This document shows, one piece after another, positions 18,558 to 26,737 of a stretch of 64,000 nt of DNA. The position numbers and the translations under genes were made by a program. Source of the stretch: Clostridia bacterium. GTDB lineage: Bacteria > Bacillota > Clostridia > Oscillospirales > Acutalibacteraceae. The notes under the pieces were generated by a model. That model was not told the origin of the DNA, ran no database searches, and worked only from the letters and a program-made list of their open reading frames with translations. The DNA is taken from positions 17,281 to 81,280 of the forward strand of contig JAFSDK010000044.1 in the NCBI GenBank assembly GCA_017436255.1. The letters are read 5' to 3'. Numbering within the stretch: position 1 is the stretch's first letter; each line of letters begins with the position of its first letter.

Positions 18558-19727
18558 CTAATCAATAAATGAATAAACGGTTGCGGCAATTGCCTTGTCG
18601 ATTAATCCGTCAATATCAAGATTTTTTTCAGCTTCCTCACATTGTTCAATTGTTGGACGCGTTTTTGGGTGTTTTGGTGTAAAAACGGTACAACAATCTT
18701 CATACGGTTGAATTGAAATATCAAACGCATCTATTTTGCGGGATATTATAACTATTTCATCTTTATCCATGCCAATTAGCGGTCGAAGGACAGGCATATT
18801 AACTACCGTATCGGTTACAGTTAAAGCCGGAAGAGTTTGGCTGGCGACCTGTCCTAAACTTTCACCGGTAATAAGTGCTAAAGAGTTGCGTTCTCGCGAG
18901 AGTTTTTCAGAAATGCGCATCATCATACGTCGCATAACAAGTGTGAAAAAGTCTTCAGGGCAATTTTTGGCAATTTCTTCTTGAATTTCGGTGAAAGGTA
19001 CAATAGCTAAACGAATAGTACCGCTATAAGCTGCTACCTTTTCAAGTAACTGTTTAACTTTGAGCTCAGCACGTAAACTGGTATACGGTGGGCTTGCAAA
19101 GTGTATCGCATTTAGTTCAAGTCCGCGTTTAGCCATACACCAAGCAGCAACGGGACTGTCGATGCCTCCGGAAATTAGTATTGATGCACGTCCTGCGGTA
19201 CCAACGGGTAGTCCGCCTGCACCATGTATTTGATTAGCGCGAATAAAGGCATTATAATCTCTGATTTCAACAGTAACAGTGACGTCAGGATTGTGGACGT
19301 CTACCCTTAAATGTGAAAAGTTTTCAAGTAGATGTCCGCCAAGTTGCATACAGATTTCGGGTGATTTTAAAGGGAAACGCTTGTCGGCACGTTTAGCTTC
19401 AACCTTAAAAGTGCGGGCGTTGTTTAAGGTGTCAGCAAGGTAGGGTACAGACTTGCTAATGATATCTGTCATATCTTTTTCGCATACACAAGCACGGCAG
19501 TAACCTGCTATACCGAAAACTTTTCCAATGCGGTTTAACGCTTCGTCAAATGCAAAGTCTTCATCAAGTGGGGTAATATAGATTGTCGACTGAGCCTTTT
19601 TAATTTCAAATCTACCACACGTGGCAAGACGCTTTTTTATATTGCGTATAAGAGTATCTTCAAAGTTATTACGGTTAAGACCTTTTAAAACAAGCTCACC
19701 GTTTTTAATTAAAATAATTTCCTTCAT
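18558..19727 (-). CDS. thiI: tRNA 4-thiouridine synthetase ThiI
   Basis: A 389-residue enzyme that makes 4-thiouridine at tRNA position 8 and may supply sulfur for thiamine. An N-terminal ferredoxin-like/THUMP region (about 1-165) precedes the PP-loop ISGGIDSPVA (about residue 185) and the C-terminal signature CCTVFTPKHP. The rhodanese domain of the E. coli protein is absent, as usual in Firmicutes, where a dedicated cysteine desulfurase delivers sulfur directly. That desulfurase is the gene immediately upstream (3 bases away). ATG follows AGAAAGG. Confidence 0.95.
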   Translation of the reverse strand: MKEIILIKNGELVLKGLNRNNFEDTLIRNIKKRLATCGRFEIKKAQSTIYITPLDEDFAFDEALNRIGKVFGIAGYCRACVCEKDMTDIISKSVPYLADTLNNARTFKVEAKRADKRFPLKSPEICMQLGGHLLENFSHLRVDVHNPDVTVTVEIRDYNAFIRANQIHGAGGLPVGTAGRASILISGGIDSPVAAWCMAKRGLELNAIHFASPPYTSLRAELKVKQLLEKVAAYSGTIRLAIVPFTEIQEEIAKNCPEDFFTLVMRRMMMRISEKLSRERNSLALITGESLGQVASQTLPALTVTDTVVNMPVLRPLIGMDKDEIVIISRKIDAFDISIQPYEDCCTVFTPKHPKTRPTIEQCEEAEKNLDIDGLIDKAIAATVYSFID

Positions 19728-19730
19728 AAA

Positions 19731-20867
19731 TTAAGCCTTTCTTAGTTTACTGCAAGCTTCATATAAGCCATCGCATAATGCATCAATATCATCTTTAGTG
19801 GAAAATCGGCTAAAACTAATTCTAAGCGCACTGTCGGTGCGGCGGGCGTCTAATCCGATTTCTTTTAAAACGTAACTGCCATGTCCTTTTGAACACGCAC
19901 TACCGCTTGAAACAAATATATTTTTTGATTCCAAGTAATGCAACAATGTTTCCGAGCGATAACCAACAACCGAGATATTAAGTATGTATGGCAGGCAATT
20001 ATCGTTTGAGTTAATTGTAACGAGTTCGGTTTTTAAAAGTTTTTCAATAGCATAGTTACGAAGTTCATTAATAGTTAAAAAATTATTTCTAATATTACCA
20101 AGTTCTTCCACGGCACCCTTAAGACCTGAAATAAGTGGCACACACTCGGTACCTGAGCGCAAACCTTTTTCTTGACCGCCGCCAAAAACAGTATTTGCAA
20201 TATGTACAGTTTTTTTCTTATACAAAAATCCAACCCCTTTTGAAGCGTGGATTTTGTGACCGCTTGCACTTAATAAATCGATTCCAAGTGAAGAAACATT
20301 TATATCTAATTTACCATAAGCTTGTACGGCGTCACAATGCAAAAGGGCAGGTGCACCACTTTTTTTAATTGCATCCGCAACTGTTTTTATGGGTTGAATA
20401 GAACCGATTTCATTATTAACAAGCATAATGCTTACTAAAATTGTCTTATCGTTAACGGCGTTATAAATATCGGTTTCATTAATTACACCGTTTTTATCGG
20501 GCCTTAAATACACAACTTCAAACCCTTGATTTTCGAGCGACTTTATCGTTTCTAATACGGATGGGTGTTCAATAGTTGTTGTTACAATTCTATTGCCGCG
20601 TTTTTTTCTAGAATTTACTGCACCAAATATAGCAATATTATTAGATTCGGTACCGCCCGAGGTGAAAAATATTTCATCAATGTTTGCGTTAATACTATTA
20701 GCGATAACTCTACGCGCGTCATTTAACTCCATTTCGGCATTAACGCCCATAATGTGTAATGATGACGGATTACCCCAATTATTATTAAGAGAATTATTGA
20801 TGTTATCTATTGTTCTTTTGCAAGGCATAGTCGTTGCACTATTATCTAAATAGAACTGTTTGGCCAA
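19731..20867 (-). CDS. nifZ: Cysteine desulfurase, NifS/NifZ type, partner of ThiI
   Basis: A 378-residue PLP enzyme that takes sulfur from cysteine. Near the N-terminus is YLDNSATT; SASGHKIHASKGVGF carries the PLP lysine; VSSGSACSKGHGS carries the catalytic cysteine. I choose the TTG at 20867 because GGAG lies 8 bases before it; the more upstream ATG (20888) has no ribosome site and sits only about 12 bases after a TATAAT. Being adjacent to thiI and lacking iscU/sufU neighbours, it most likely serves tRNA thiolation. It is the first gene of a four-gene operon. Confidence 0.93.
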   Translation of the reverse strand: MAKQFYLDNSATTMPCKRTIDNINNSLNNNWGNPSSLHIMGVNAEMELNDARRVIANSINANIDEIFFTSGGTESNNIAIFGAVNSRKKRGNRIVTTTIEHPSVLETIKSLENQGFEVVYLRPDKNGVINETDIYNAVNDKTILVSIMLVNNEIGSIQPIKTVADAIKKSGAPALLHCDAVQAYGKLDINVSSLGIDLLSASGHKIHASKGVGFLYKKKTVHIANTVFGGGQEKGLRSGTECVPLISGLKGAVEELGNIRNNFLTINELRNYAIEKLLKTELVTINSNDNCLPYILNISVVGYRSETLLHYLESKNIFVSSGSACSKGHGSYVLKEIGLDARRTDSALRISFSRFSTKDDIDALCDGLYEACSKLRKA

Positions 20868-20900
20868 GTGACACACTCCAAAATACATTTTAACTTTTAT

Positions 20901-20929
20901 ATTATACTATATTACATAAAAATAAACAA
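20901..20929 (-). promoter_or_regulatory. Promoter of nifZ-thiI-CinA operon
   Basis: On the minus strand, TTGTTT (20924-20929), a 17-base spacer and TATAAT (20901-20906). The -10 is consensus and the -35 is partial; the degV promoter at 39.0 kb has the same pair. Confidence 0.6.
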
Positions 20930-20982
20930 CAAAAAAATAAATATAAGGGGAAATTCTGCTAATAATATTTTAGGTGATAAGC

Positions 20983-22302
20983 GTGAGCAAAAGAACTTTT
21001 ATAAAAATATTAAGTTTTTTAATGGCATTTTTGGTGGTAATAACGCTGTTTTTAGGTAAAACATTATTAAAAAATCAAAAATATAAAGACCAGATTAAGT
21101 ATGCTTATTCGCGCTCTTTTGAAATATTGAATTCAAGTTTAAACAATATTACTATAAATTTACAAAAGGCAACCTACATCACAACACCATTACAAATGAG
21201 CAATATTTCCACTGAAATTTTTTCTGAAACAATTGTTGCTAAGCAGGCACTAAACGAATTTCCTACCGGAGAAAAAATATTTGATTCGGTAAATAAGTTT
21301 TTATCACAAACAGGTAATTATTTAGTTTATCTCTCAAAACAAGTAATTAGTGGCACTAAAATCAATGATAATGAATATGACAACCTAAAAAAGCTACGTA
21401 ACGTTTCTGCTAAAATTAGTCAAGCGGTAGCCACAATGCACAATAAATATAATAATAGTGGGTATTGGGATAATGAAATTGCAGGCGAGCTTGAAGGTTT
21501 AAACAATAACAGTTTGGCGGATGATTTTTTGTTAATGGAAGAGACCCTCTCAGATTATCCGACGCTAATATACGATGGACCTTATGCAGACCATAGGGTT
21601 ACGACTAAACCAACTTTGCTATCAGGTGTGCAAGAGGTTAGCGAAATGCGCGCCCGTGACGAACTAAAAAATATGTTTGGCAGTAATTATCAATGGGTCT
21701 TTTCACAGATAAATAATGGCAATATCCCGGCATACGAGTTTTATTGTGATAATGCATATGCCAGCGTTTCTTTAGATGGCGGTTACGTTTTAGCGTTTAG
21801 AGAGATAATTGATGAAAGTGAAGTAACAATAGGATATAATCAGGCAATGGGAATTGCAGGGCGGTTTTTAAGAAATAAATTTGATAAAAATTTTACAACG
21901 AGTTACTATTATGTTGATAATGGTGTTTGTTTTATGAATTTCGCGTCTCTGCAAGAAGATGTAATTTGTTATTCGGATTTAATCAAAGTTGGTGTAGATT
22001 TATCCACCGGTAAGATTGTTTTTTATGAAGCCGGAGGATATATTTCTAATCATACTGAACGTATTGTCGACGATAAAAAATACAGTTATTCAGATGCCAA
22101 AAATATACTTAGCGATAATCTGAAAATTTTGAGTTATGCAATTGCCTTAATTCCTACCGAAGCAAGTGAAAAATTATGCTATGAATTTTTATGCGAAGGG
22201 GAAGACGGGGAAGAAATTTTAATATATATAAATGCGAATACATTACAAGAAGAGCAGATTTTTATTCTTCTTAAATCAGATGGTGGTACTCTTGTAAAAT
22301 AA
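20983..22302 (+). CDS. ypeB: Spore germination protein YpeB
   Basis: A 439-residue protein with an N-terminal membrane anchor (about residues 5-28), a long mostly helical region and two or three PepSY-like modules in the C-terminal half. The segment LIYDGPYADH and the surrounding layout are characteristic of YpeB. In Bacillus this protein is needed for assembly and stability of the cortex-lytic enzyme SleB in the dormant spore. Here no sleB gene lies next to it, although sleB and ypeB are often adjacent. The GTG at 20983 follows AGGTGA; an in-frame GTG 9 bases earlier overlaps that site. The gene is probably expressed in the forespore, but I could not identify a sporulation-sigma promoter. 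Confidence 0.88.
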   Translation: MSKRTFIKILSFLMAFLVVITLFLGKTLLKNQKYKDQIKYAYSRSFEILNSSLNNITINLQKATYITTPLQMSNISTEIFSETIVAKQALNEFPTGEKIFDSVNKFLSQTGNYLVYLSKQVISGTKINDNEYDNLKKLRNVSAKISQAVATMHNKYNNSGYWDNEIAGELEGLNNNSLADDFLLMEETLSDYPTLIYDGPYADHRVTTKPTLLSGVQEVSEMRARDELKNMFGSNYQWVFSQINNGNIPAYEFYCDNAYASVSLDGGYVLAFREIIDESEVTIGYNQAMGIAGRFLRNKFDKNFTTSYYYVDNGVCFMNFASLQEDVICYSDLIKVGVDLSTGKIVFYEAGGYISNHTERIVDDKKYSYSDAKNILSDNLKILSYAIALIPTEASEKLCYEFLCEGEDGEEILIYINANTLQEEQIFILLKSDGGTLVK

Positions 22303-22305
22303 TGC

Positions 22306-22334
22306 TTGCTTTTTTAAATACTTTGTGGTATTAT
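22306..22334 (+). promoter_or_regulatory. Promoter of rplS operon
   Basis: TTGCTT (22306-22311), a 17-base spacer and TATTAT (22329-22334). It lies just after the ypeB stop and gives a leader of about 115 bases before rplS. Confidence 0.75.
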
Positions 22335-22340
22335 AGTTTA

Positions 22341-22455
22341 GCATTTGATTTCACTTGGTCCTTACAAGTGGGTTTAATGCCGAATAATCGACATTGAAGC
22401 GGATGGTCCTCTATCGAAATCGACACGAACATCTGAAGTATTTAAGGAGGAAAAA
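22341..22455 (+). ncRNA. Structured 5' leader of rplS (putative L19 leader)
   Basis: About 115 untranslated bases separate the promoter from rplS. They contain a stem CACTTG / CAAGTG (about 22352-22369) and further GC-richer segments with local pairing, ending at AAGGAGG. Firmicutes rplS genes often carry an autoregulatory leader in which the ribosomal protein binds its own mRNA. Assignment here is by position and structure only, without a covariance search. Confidence 0.5.
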
Positions 22456-22458
22456 TTA

Positions 22459-22806
22459 ATGGACGCTATTAAAAACTTAACTGCTGATATGATTAAGGAA
22501 GATGCTCCTAAGGTTCAAATCGGTAGTACTGTTCGTGTACACGTTAAGATTCGTGAAGGCGAACGTGAAAGAATTCAGGTATTTGAAGGTACTGTTATTG
22601 CTCGCAACAACAGCGGCATTGCTGAAACATTTACAGTAAGACGTGTTTCGTACGGTGTAGGTGTTGAGCGTGTATTCCCGGTACATTCACCTAACGTTGC
22701 CAAGGTTGAACTTGTGAGAAACGGTAAAGTCCGCCGTGCTAAACTTTACTATCTCCGTGATAGAGTTGGTAAGGCTGCTAAGGTTAAGGAACTTATTGGT
22801 AAGTAA
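22459..22806 (+). CDS. rplS: 50S ribosomal protein L19
   Basis: A 115-residue ribosomal protein at the 30S-50S interface. The family is recognised from the [19 protein letters not shown] opening, the [10 protein letters not shown] turn and the C-terminal [21 protein letters not shown]. Length is standard. ATG follows AAGGAGG by 9 bases. It leads the conserved rplS-lepB-ylqF-rnhB-yraN cluster; a terminator right after it means the rest is made at a lower level or by read-through. Confidence 0.98.
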   Translation: MDAIKNLTADMIKEDAPKVQIGSTVRVHVKIREGERERIQVFEGTVIARNNSGIAETFTVRRVSYGVGVERVFPVHSPNVAKVELVRNGKVRRAKLYYLRDRVGKAAKVKELIGK

Positions 22807-22808
22807 AG

Positions 22809-22835
22809 AAAAGGGGACTAGATGTCCCCTTTTTT
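22809..22835 (+). terminator. Intrinsic terminator or attenuator after rplS
   Basis: A 10-bp stem AAAAGGGGAC / GTCCCCTTTT with a 5-base loop and a T6 run. It separates the highly expressed rplS from lepB. Confidence 0.88.
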
Positions 22836-22863
22836 GCTTTTTTTAGAGAAATGAGGTGTTTTA

Positions 22864-23472
22864 ATGGAAGATTTCGAAATTTATGAAGTAGAGAATAAAA
22901 ACAAATCGGATGAAAAGTCTACGATTAAATCTGATTTTTTTGATTGGCTTGAAATTTTAGTTAGCGCAATTATTCTACTTGTTGTGCTTTTTACTTTTTT
23001 CTTTAAAATCGTAATTGTTGATGGTCCCTCTATGGAAAACACCTTACATAATGGTGAAAGAATTATAATTTCTAACATTGGCGGCGAAGCCAAGTACGGC
23101 GACATCGTTGTGGTTTCACGTAATCAGAATAATGTTGTTGGAAATTCCGATGCTAGCGCGCCAATAATTAAAAGAGTAATTGCTACTGCAGGTCAGACGG
23201 TTGATATTGACTTTGAAAAGGGTATAGTTTACGTTGACGGCGTAGCATTAGAAGAACCATATGTTAAAACTCCAACAAATTTATATTTTGATATTACTTT
23301 TCCGGTAAACGTTCCGGACAACTGTGTTTTTGTATTGGGTGATAATCGCAACGACTCTACCGATAGTCGCTCTTCACGTATTGGTGATGCAGGAATGATA
23401 GACAAGCGTTATATTCTAGGTAAAGCTGTTTTGCGCGTTTTACCATTTGACAAATTCGGGAGTGTTGAATAA
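22864..23472 (+). CDS. lepB: Signal peptidase I
   Basis: A 202-residue membrane-bound serine protease that removes signal peptides. An N-terminal acidic cytoplasmic segment is followed by one transmembrane helix (about 24-48). The catalytic Ser lies in DGPSMENTL, the Lys in IIKRVIATAG, and the box VLGDNRNDSTDSR confirms the family. ATG follows GAGG. Its last base overlaps the start of ylqF, indicating coupled translation. Confidence 0.96.
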   Translation: MEDFEIYEVENKNKSDEKSTIKSDFFDWLEILVSAIILLVVLFTFFFKIVIVDGPSMENTLHNGERIIISNIGGEAKYGDIVVVSRNQNNVVGNSDASAPIIKRVIATAGQTVDIDFEKGIVYVDGVALEEPYVKTPTNLYFDITFPVNVPDNCVFVLGDNRNDSTDSRSSRIGDAGMIDKRYILGKAVLRVLPFDKFGSVE

Positions 23473-24335
23473 TGGAACTATCACAGAATATACAGTGGTT
23501 TCCCGGACATATGACAAAAACCAGGCGCAAAATTGCTGAGATTTTGCCCTTGATTGATGCGGTAGCTGAAGTAATTGATGCTAGAATTCCGATTAGTAGC
23601 CGTAATCCTGATTTGCCTGATATTATCGGTAATAAACCGCGTATAGTACTATTAAATAAATGTGATATGGCAGATGCTACTGTAACAGAAGATTGGATAA
23701 ATCATTTTAAAAAGAATGGTATTATGGCAATAGCCGTTGACTGTAAGTCTGGTAAGGGTCTTAATTTGTTTAAGAACACGGTAAAAGAACTTTTATCGGA
23801 AAAACTTGAAGCTTATCACAATAAAGGTATGGTTGGTAAGCCACTTCGTGTAATGGTTGTTGGTATACCCAATGTTGGTAAATCTTCGTTCATTAATCGT
23901 ATTGCAGGTGCTTCACGAGCTAAAGTTGAAAATCGTCCGGGCGTTACAAGGGGTAATCAGTGGTTTACTATTGATAAAGAACTTGAATTGCTTGATACAC
24001 CCGGTGTACTTTGGCCTAAGTTTGAAGATACAATGGTTGGCGAACATCTTGCTTTTACAGGTGCCGTTAATGACCGCGTAGTTGATGTTGAATTACTGGC
24101 GGTTCGTTTACTTGAAATTCTATGTAAAGACTATCCCGAAATTTTGCTTTCACGTTATGGTGAACTATGTCTTGAGGACGAGCCATACGAAATTTTAGAG
24201 CAGGTTGGCCGTAAACGAGGTATGGTTGTTCGCGGTGGTGAAATTGATACCGTAAGAGCATCGAATATGTTGCTTGAAGAATATAGAAATCTTAAAATAG
24301 GTAAAATTTCTTTGGAGAGAGTAGAAAATGCCTGA
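23472..24335 (+). CDS. rbgA: Ribosome biogenesis GTPase RbgA (YlqF)
   Basis: A 287-residue circularly permuted GTPase needed for late 50S subunit assembly. G motifs occur in permuted order: LNKCDMAD (G4) near residue 60, then GIPNVGKSSFINR (G1) near 130, then LDTPGVLWP (G3) near 177. The N-terminal QWFPGHMTKT motif is diagnostic. It overlaps both neighbours (1 base with lepB, 8 bases with rnhB), consistent with one operon of translation and RNA functions. Confidence 0.96.
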   Translation: MELSQNIQWFPGHMTKTRRKIAEILPLIDAVAEVIDARIPISSRNPDLPDIIGNKPRIVLLNKCDMADATVTEDWINHFKKNGIMAIAVDCKSGKGLNLFKNTVKELLSEKLEAYHNKGMVGKPLRVMVVGIPNVGKSSFINRIAGASRAKVENRPGVTRGNQWFTIDKELELLDTPGVLWPKFEDTMVGEHLAFTGAVNDRVVDVELLAVRLLEILCKDYPEILLSRYGELCLEDEPYEILEQVGRKRGMVVRGGEIDTVRASNMLLEEYRNLKIGKISLERVENA

Positions 24336-24927
24336 TTATATATTTGAAAAACAGTTTCGCGAACAAGGCTACAATTTAATTTGTGGAGTTGATGAGGCTG
24401 GACGCGGTCCCTTAGCAGGCCCTGTATTTGCGGCTGCAGTTATATTACCTATTGATTGTGAAATTGAAGGTTTAAACGATTCAAAAAAGTTAAGTGAGAA
24501 GAAAAGAGAGTTGCTTTTTGATATAATTAGGGAAAAGGCAATCGCTTATTCTGTGGCATCGGCATCGGTTGATGAAATTGAACATTTTAACATTTTAAAA
24601 GCTACTTTTTTAGCGATGAATCGAGCTATTTCAGGCTTGAATGTTAAAGCAGATTTTGCTATAATTGATGGTAACAGAGTACCTGATAATATTGCTGTAA
24701 ATTGTGAAGCGCTTGTAAAGGGTGATTCAAAGTCGATGTCAGTAGCTGCTGCATCGGTTCTTGCTAAGGTTTCCAGGGATAGATTGCTTATTGAATACGA
24801 TGAAAAATTTCCCGAGTATAACTTTAAAAAGCATAAAGGATATGGCACTAAAGAACATTATGAAGCAATTGCTAAACATGGTATTTGTGAAGTGCACAGA
24901 AAATCGTTTTTAAAAGGTGTTTTATGA
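24328..24927 (+). CDS. rnhB: Ribonuclease HII
   Basis: A 199-residue enzyme that cuts RNA in RNA-DNA hybrids and removes misincorporated ribonucleotides. The signature GVDEAGRGPLAGPV carries the first Asp-Glu pair, and AIIDGNRVPD and SVAAASVLAKVSRD carry the remaining conserved positions. ATG follows GGAGAG. It shares 4 bases with yraN (ATGA overlap). Confidence 0.97.
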   Translation: MPDYIFEKQFREQGYNLICGVDEAGRGPLAGPVFAAAVILPIDCEIEGLNDSKKLSEKKRELLFDIIREKAIAYSVASASVDEIEHFNILKATFLAMNRAISGLNVKADFAIIDGNRVPDNIAVNCEALVKGDSKSMSVAAASVLAKVSRDRLLIEYDEKFPEYNFKKHKGYGTKEHYEAIAKHGICEVHRKSFLKGVL

Positions 24928-25301
24928 GTCTGACTATTGATAAGGGTAAGGCGGCAGAACTAATTGTTGCGGGTTATTTGCGACAAAATGGATGCATTAT
25001 AGCCAAAATGAATTATCATTCACGTTATGGCGAAATTGATATAATTGCCGAAACTCAAAAAACTGTTATGTTTATTGAAGTAAAACGCAGAAAGCAGGGG
25101 GCGTTGGTGTCACCGGCAGAGTCGGTTGATTTAGTAAAACAACGTAAAATTATATTAACGGCTCAAGATTTTATTAGAAAATCGCACCTTGAATATTTAC
25201 AACCACGTTTTGACGTTGCTGAAGTCTTTGAAGAGAGCCTTAGCAACGGTAAAACTAAAATGCGTGTTCATTATATAAAAAATGCTTTTGGCATAAATTA
25301 G
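24924..25301 (+). CDS. YraN family (UPF0102) endonuclease-like protein
   Basis: A 125-residue protein with the restriction-endonuclease-like core of this family: KGKAAELIVAGYLRQNG, then YGEIDIIA and VMFIEVKRRK, matching the E-D-ExK metal-binding pattern. The biological role of the family is not settled. It follows rnhB in many Firmicutes. Start ATG overlaps the rnhB stop. Confidence 0.93.
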   Translation: MSLTIDKGKAAELIVAGYLRQNGCIIAKMNYHSRYGEIDIIAETQKTVMFIEVKRRKQGALVSPAESVDLVKQRKIILTAQDFIRKSHLEYLQPRFDVAEVFEESLSNGKTKMRVHYIKNAFGIN

Positions 25302-25315
25302 AGGGGTGTTCTTTT

Positions 25316-26728
25316 TTGAGAACTGTAAAATCAGAAGCCGATATTGAGAAATTAGCACAAGAACGAATTGCTGAAATTCGCGCTACCGTACCTACCCTTG
25401 ATATTAAGGGTACTACCTATTACGTATCGGGTAATGGTAACGATGCTAATGATGGTTTGAGTGAGGCAACTGCTTGGAGAACTCCTGAGCGCGTAACTGC
25501 TGAAAACGAAAATTTTAATGAAGGCGATGCTGTTTTATTTCGTTGTGGTGATATATTCCGCGGGACTATGAGAATGCAGGCAGGCGTTACATATAGTTCT
25601 TACGGTATTGGCAAAAAGCCTGAAATTTGGGGCTCACCCCGCAACTATGCTGAGTGCGCTTGGTTTAAGGCAGAACAAGAAAACATTTACTACATTGACA
25701 TTACCGATTGTGATAGAGACGTTGGTAATATTATATTCAACTTTGGCGAAGCTTTTGGTTACAAACAACACGTGTCAGATATGAACCTACAAATGGACTT
25801 AGATTATTGCCACGTATATGATGAAAATCGTGTTTATTTGTATTCTGATAAGGGCAACCCCTCAGAGCGTTTCTTTGATATTGAATTTGCATATTGTCGC
25901 GCAATTTTTAGCGGCGGTGCAACTAATACAACAGTTGATAATATCTGTTTTAAATATACGGGTGATCACGGTATTGCTACAGGTAGTATTTTCTACAATC
26001 CTGAAGAAGAATGGAAACCGTATTTTAGAGGTCTTAAGAACTTCACTGTTAGAAACTGTGAGTTTGGTTGGATAGGCGGTGGTGGACGTCGCAAGACTAC
26101 AACCGAAAGACTTGGTAACGCTATTGAAATTTGGGGTGGTTGCGACGGATTTGTAGTCGATAATTGCTATTGTTATCAGATATTTGATGCCGCACTTACA
26201 TTCCAATATAAAGGCGTTATTTTTGGTGATAAGCCCGTTGTTAGCCAAAACGTAAGATTTAGTAACAACGTTATTGAAGATAGTGTATACAGTATTGAAT
26301 ACTTTAACGAAGAATATGACATTAACAGTTATCCTAAACTTGCAAGTATGGACCAGTCAAAGTCTAAGTTTGATATCAAAAATACAGTATTTGAGGATAA
26401 TATCTTGCGTCGTGCAGGTTACGGTTTTGGTATTCAACGTTCGAACCGCAACACACCTGCACATATCAAGTGTTGGAGACATGCTAACCTTTCATCCGAA
26501 GGCTTTGTTATTCGCAACAATATTTTCGACCGTTCTGAATATCGTTTGGTTGAAAAAATTGCCGATAAGGAAGAATTTATTGCTAAATTTGAGGGTAATA
26601 CATACTGTCAACATATCGGCAAACCTTGGATTACCTATATGGATAAAGAATCTTTGTTTGTTGATTTAAATAATCTAGAAAAAGGCTTTGCAGAACCTGA
26701 TGCAAGGGTAATTGTAGCAAGAAGATAG
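25316..26728 (+). CDS. Right-handed parallel beta-helix (pectate-lyase-like) protein
   Basis: A 470-residue protein whose opening YYVSGNGNDANDGLSEATAW is the usual entry to secreted or intracellular beta-helix polysaccharide-active proteins. Regular Asn-ending turns (VDNICF, VRNCEF, VDNCYC, FSNNVIED, IRNNIF) continue to residue 430. No signal peptide is seen at the TTG start (GAGGGG lies 8 bases upstream), so it may be cytoplasmic. Catalytic residues of a named lyase family are not obvious. Codon use is richer in C-ending codons than yraN before it. It sits between yraN and thrC, an odd place for a carbohydrate-active protein, and may have inserted there. Confidence 0.8.
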   Translation: MRTVKSEADIEKLAQERIAEIRATVPTLDIKGTTYYVSGNGNDANDGLSEATAWRTPERVTAENENFNEGDAVLFRCGDIFRGTMRMQAGVTYSSYGIGKKPEIWGSPRNYAECAWFKAEQENIYYIDITDCDRDVGNIIFNFGEAFGYKQHVSDMNLQMDLDYCHVYDENRVYLYSDKGNPSERFFDIEFAYCRAIFSGGATNTTVDNICFKYTGDHGIATGSIFYNPEEEWKPYFRGLKNFTVRNCEFGWIGGGGRRKTTTERLGNAIEIWGGCDGFVVDNCYCYQIFDAALTFQYKGVIFGDKPVVSQNVRFSNNVIEDSVYSIEYFNEEYDINSYPKLASMDQSKSKFDIKNTVFEDNILRRAGYGFGIQRSNRNTPAHIKCWRHANLSSEGFVIRNNIFDRSEYRLVEKIADKEEFIAKFEGNTYCQHIGKPWITYMDKESLFVDLNNLEKGFAEPDARVIVARR

Positions 26729-26737
26729 GGGACAAAT

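Noticed and set aside
24546-24848. Minus-strand ORF of 100 codons within rnhB
   Set aside because: It is antisense to conserved RNase HII motifs, without a ribosome site or family match.
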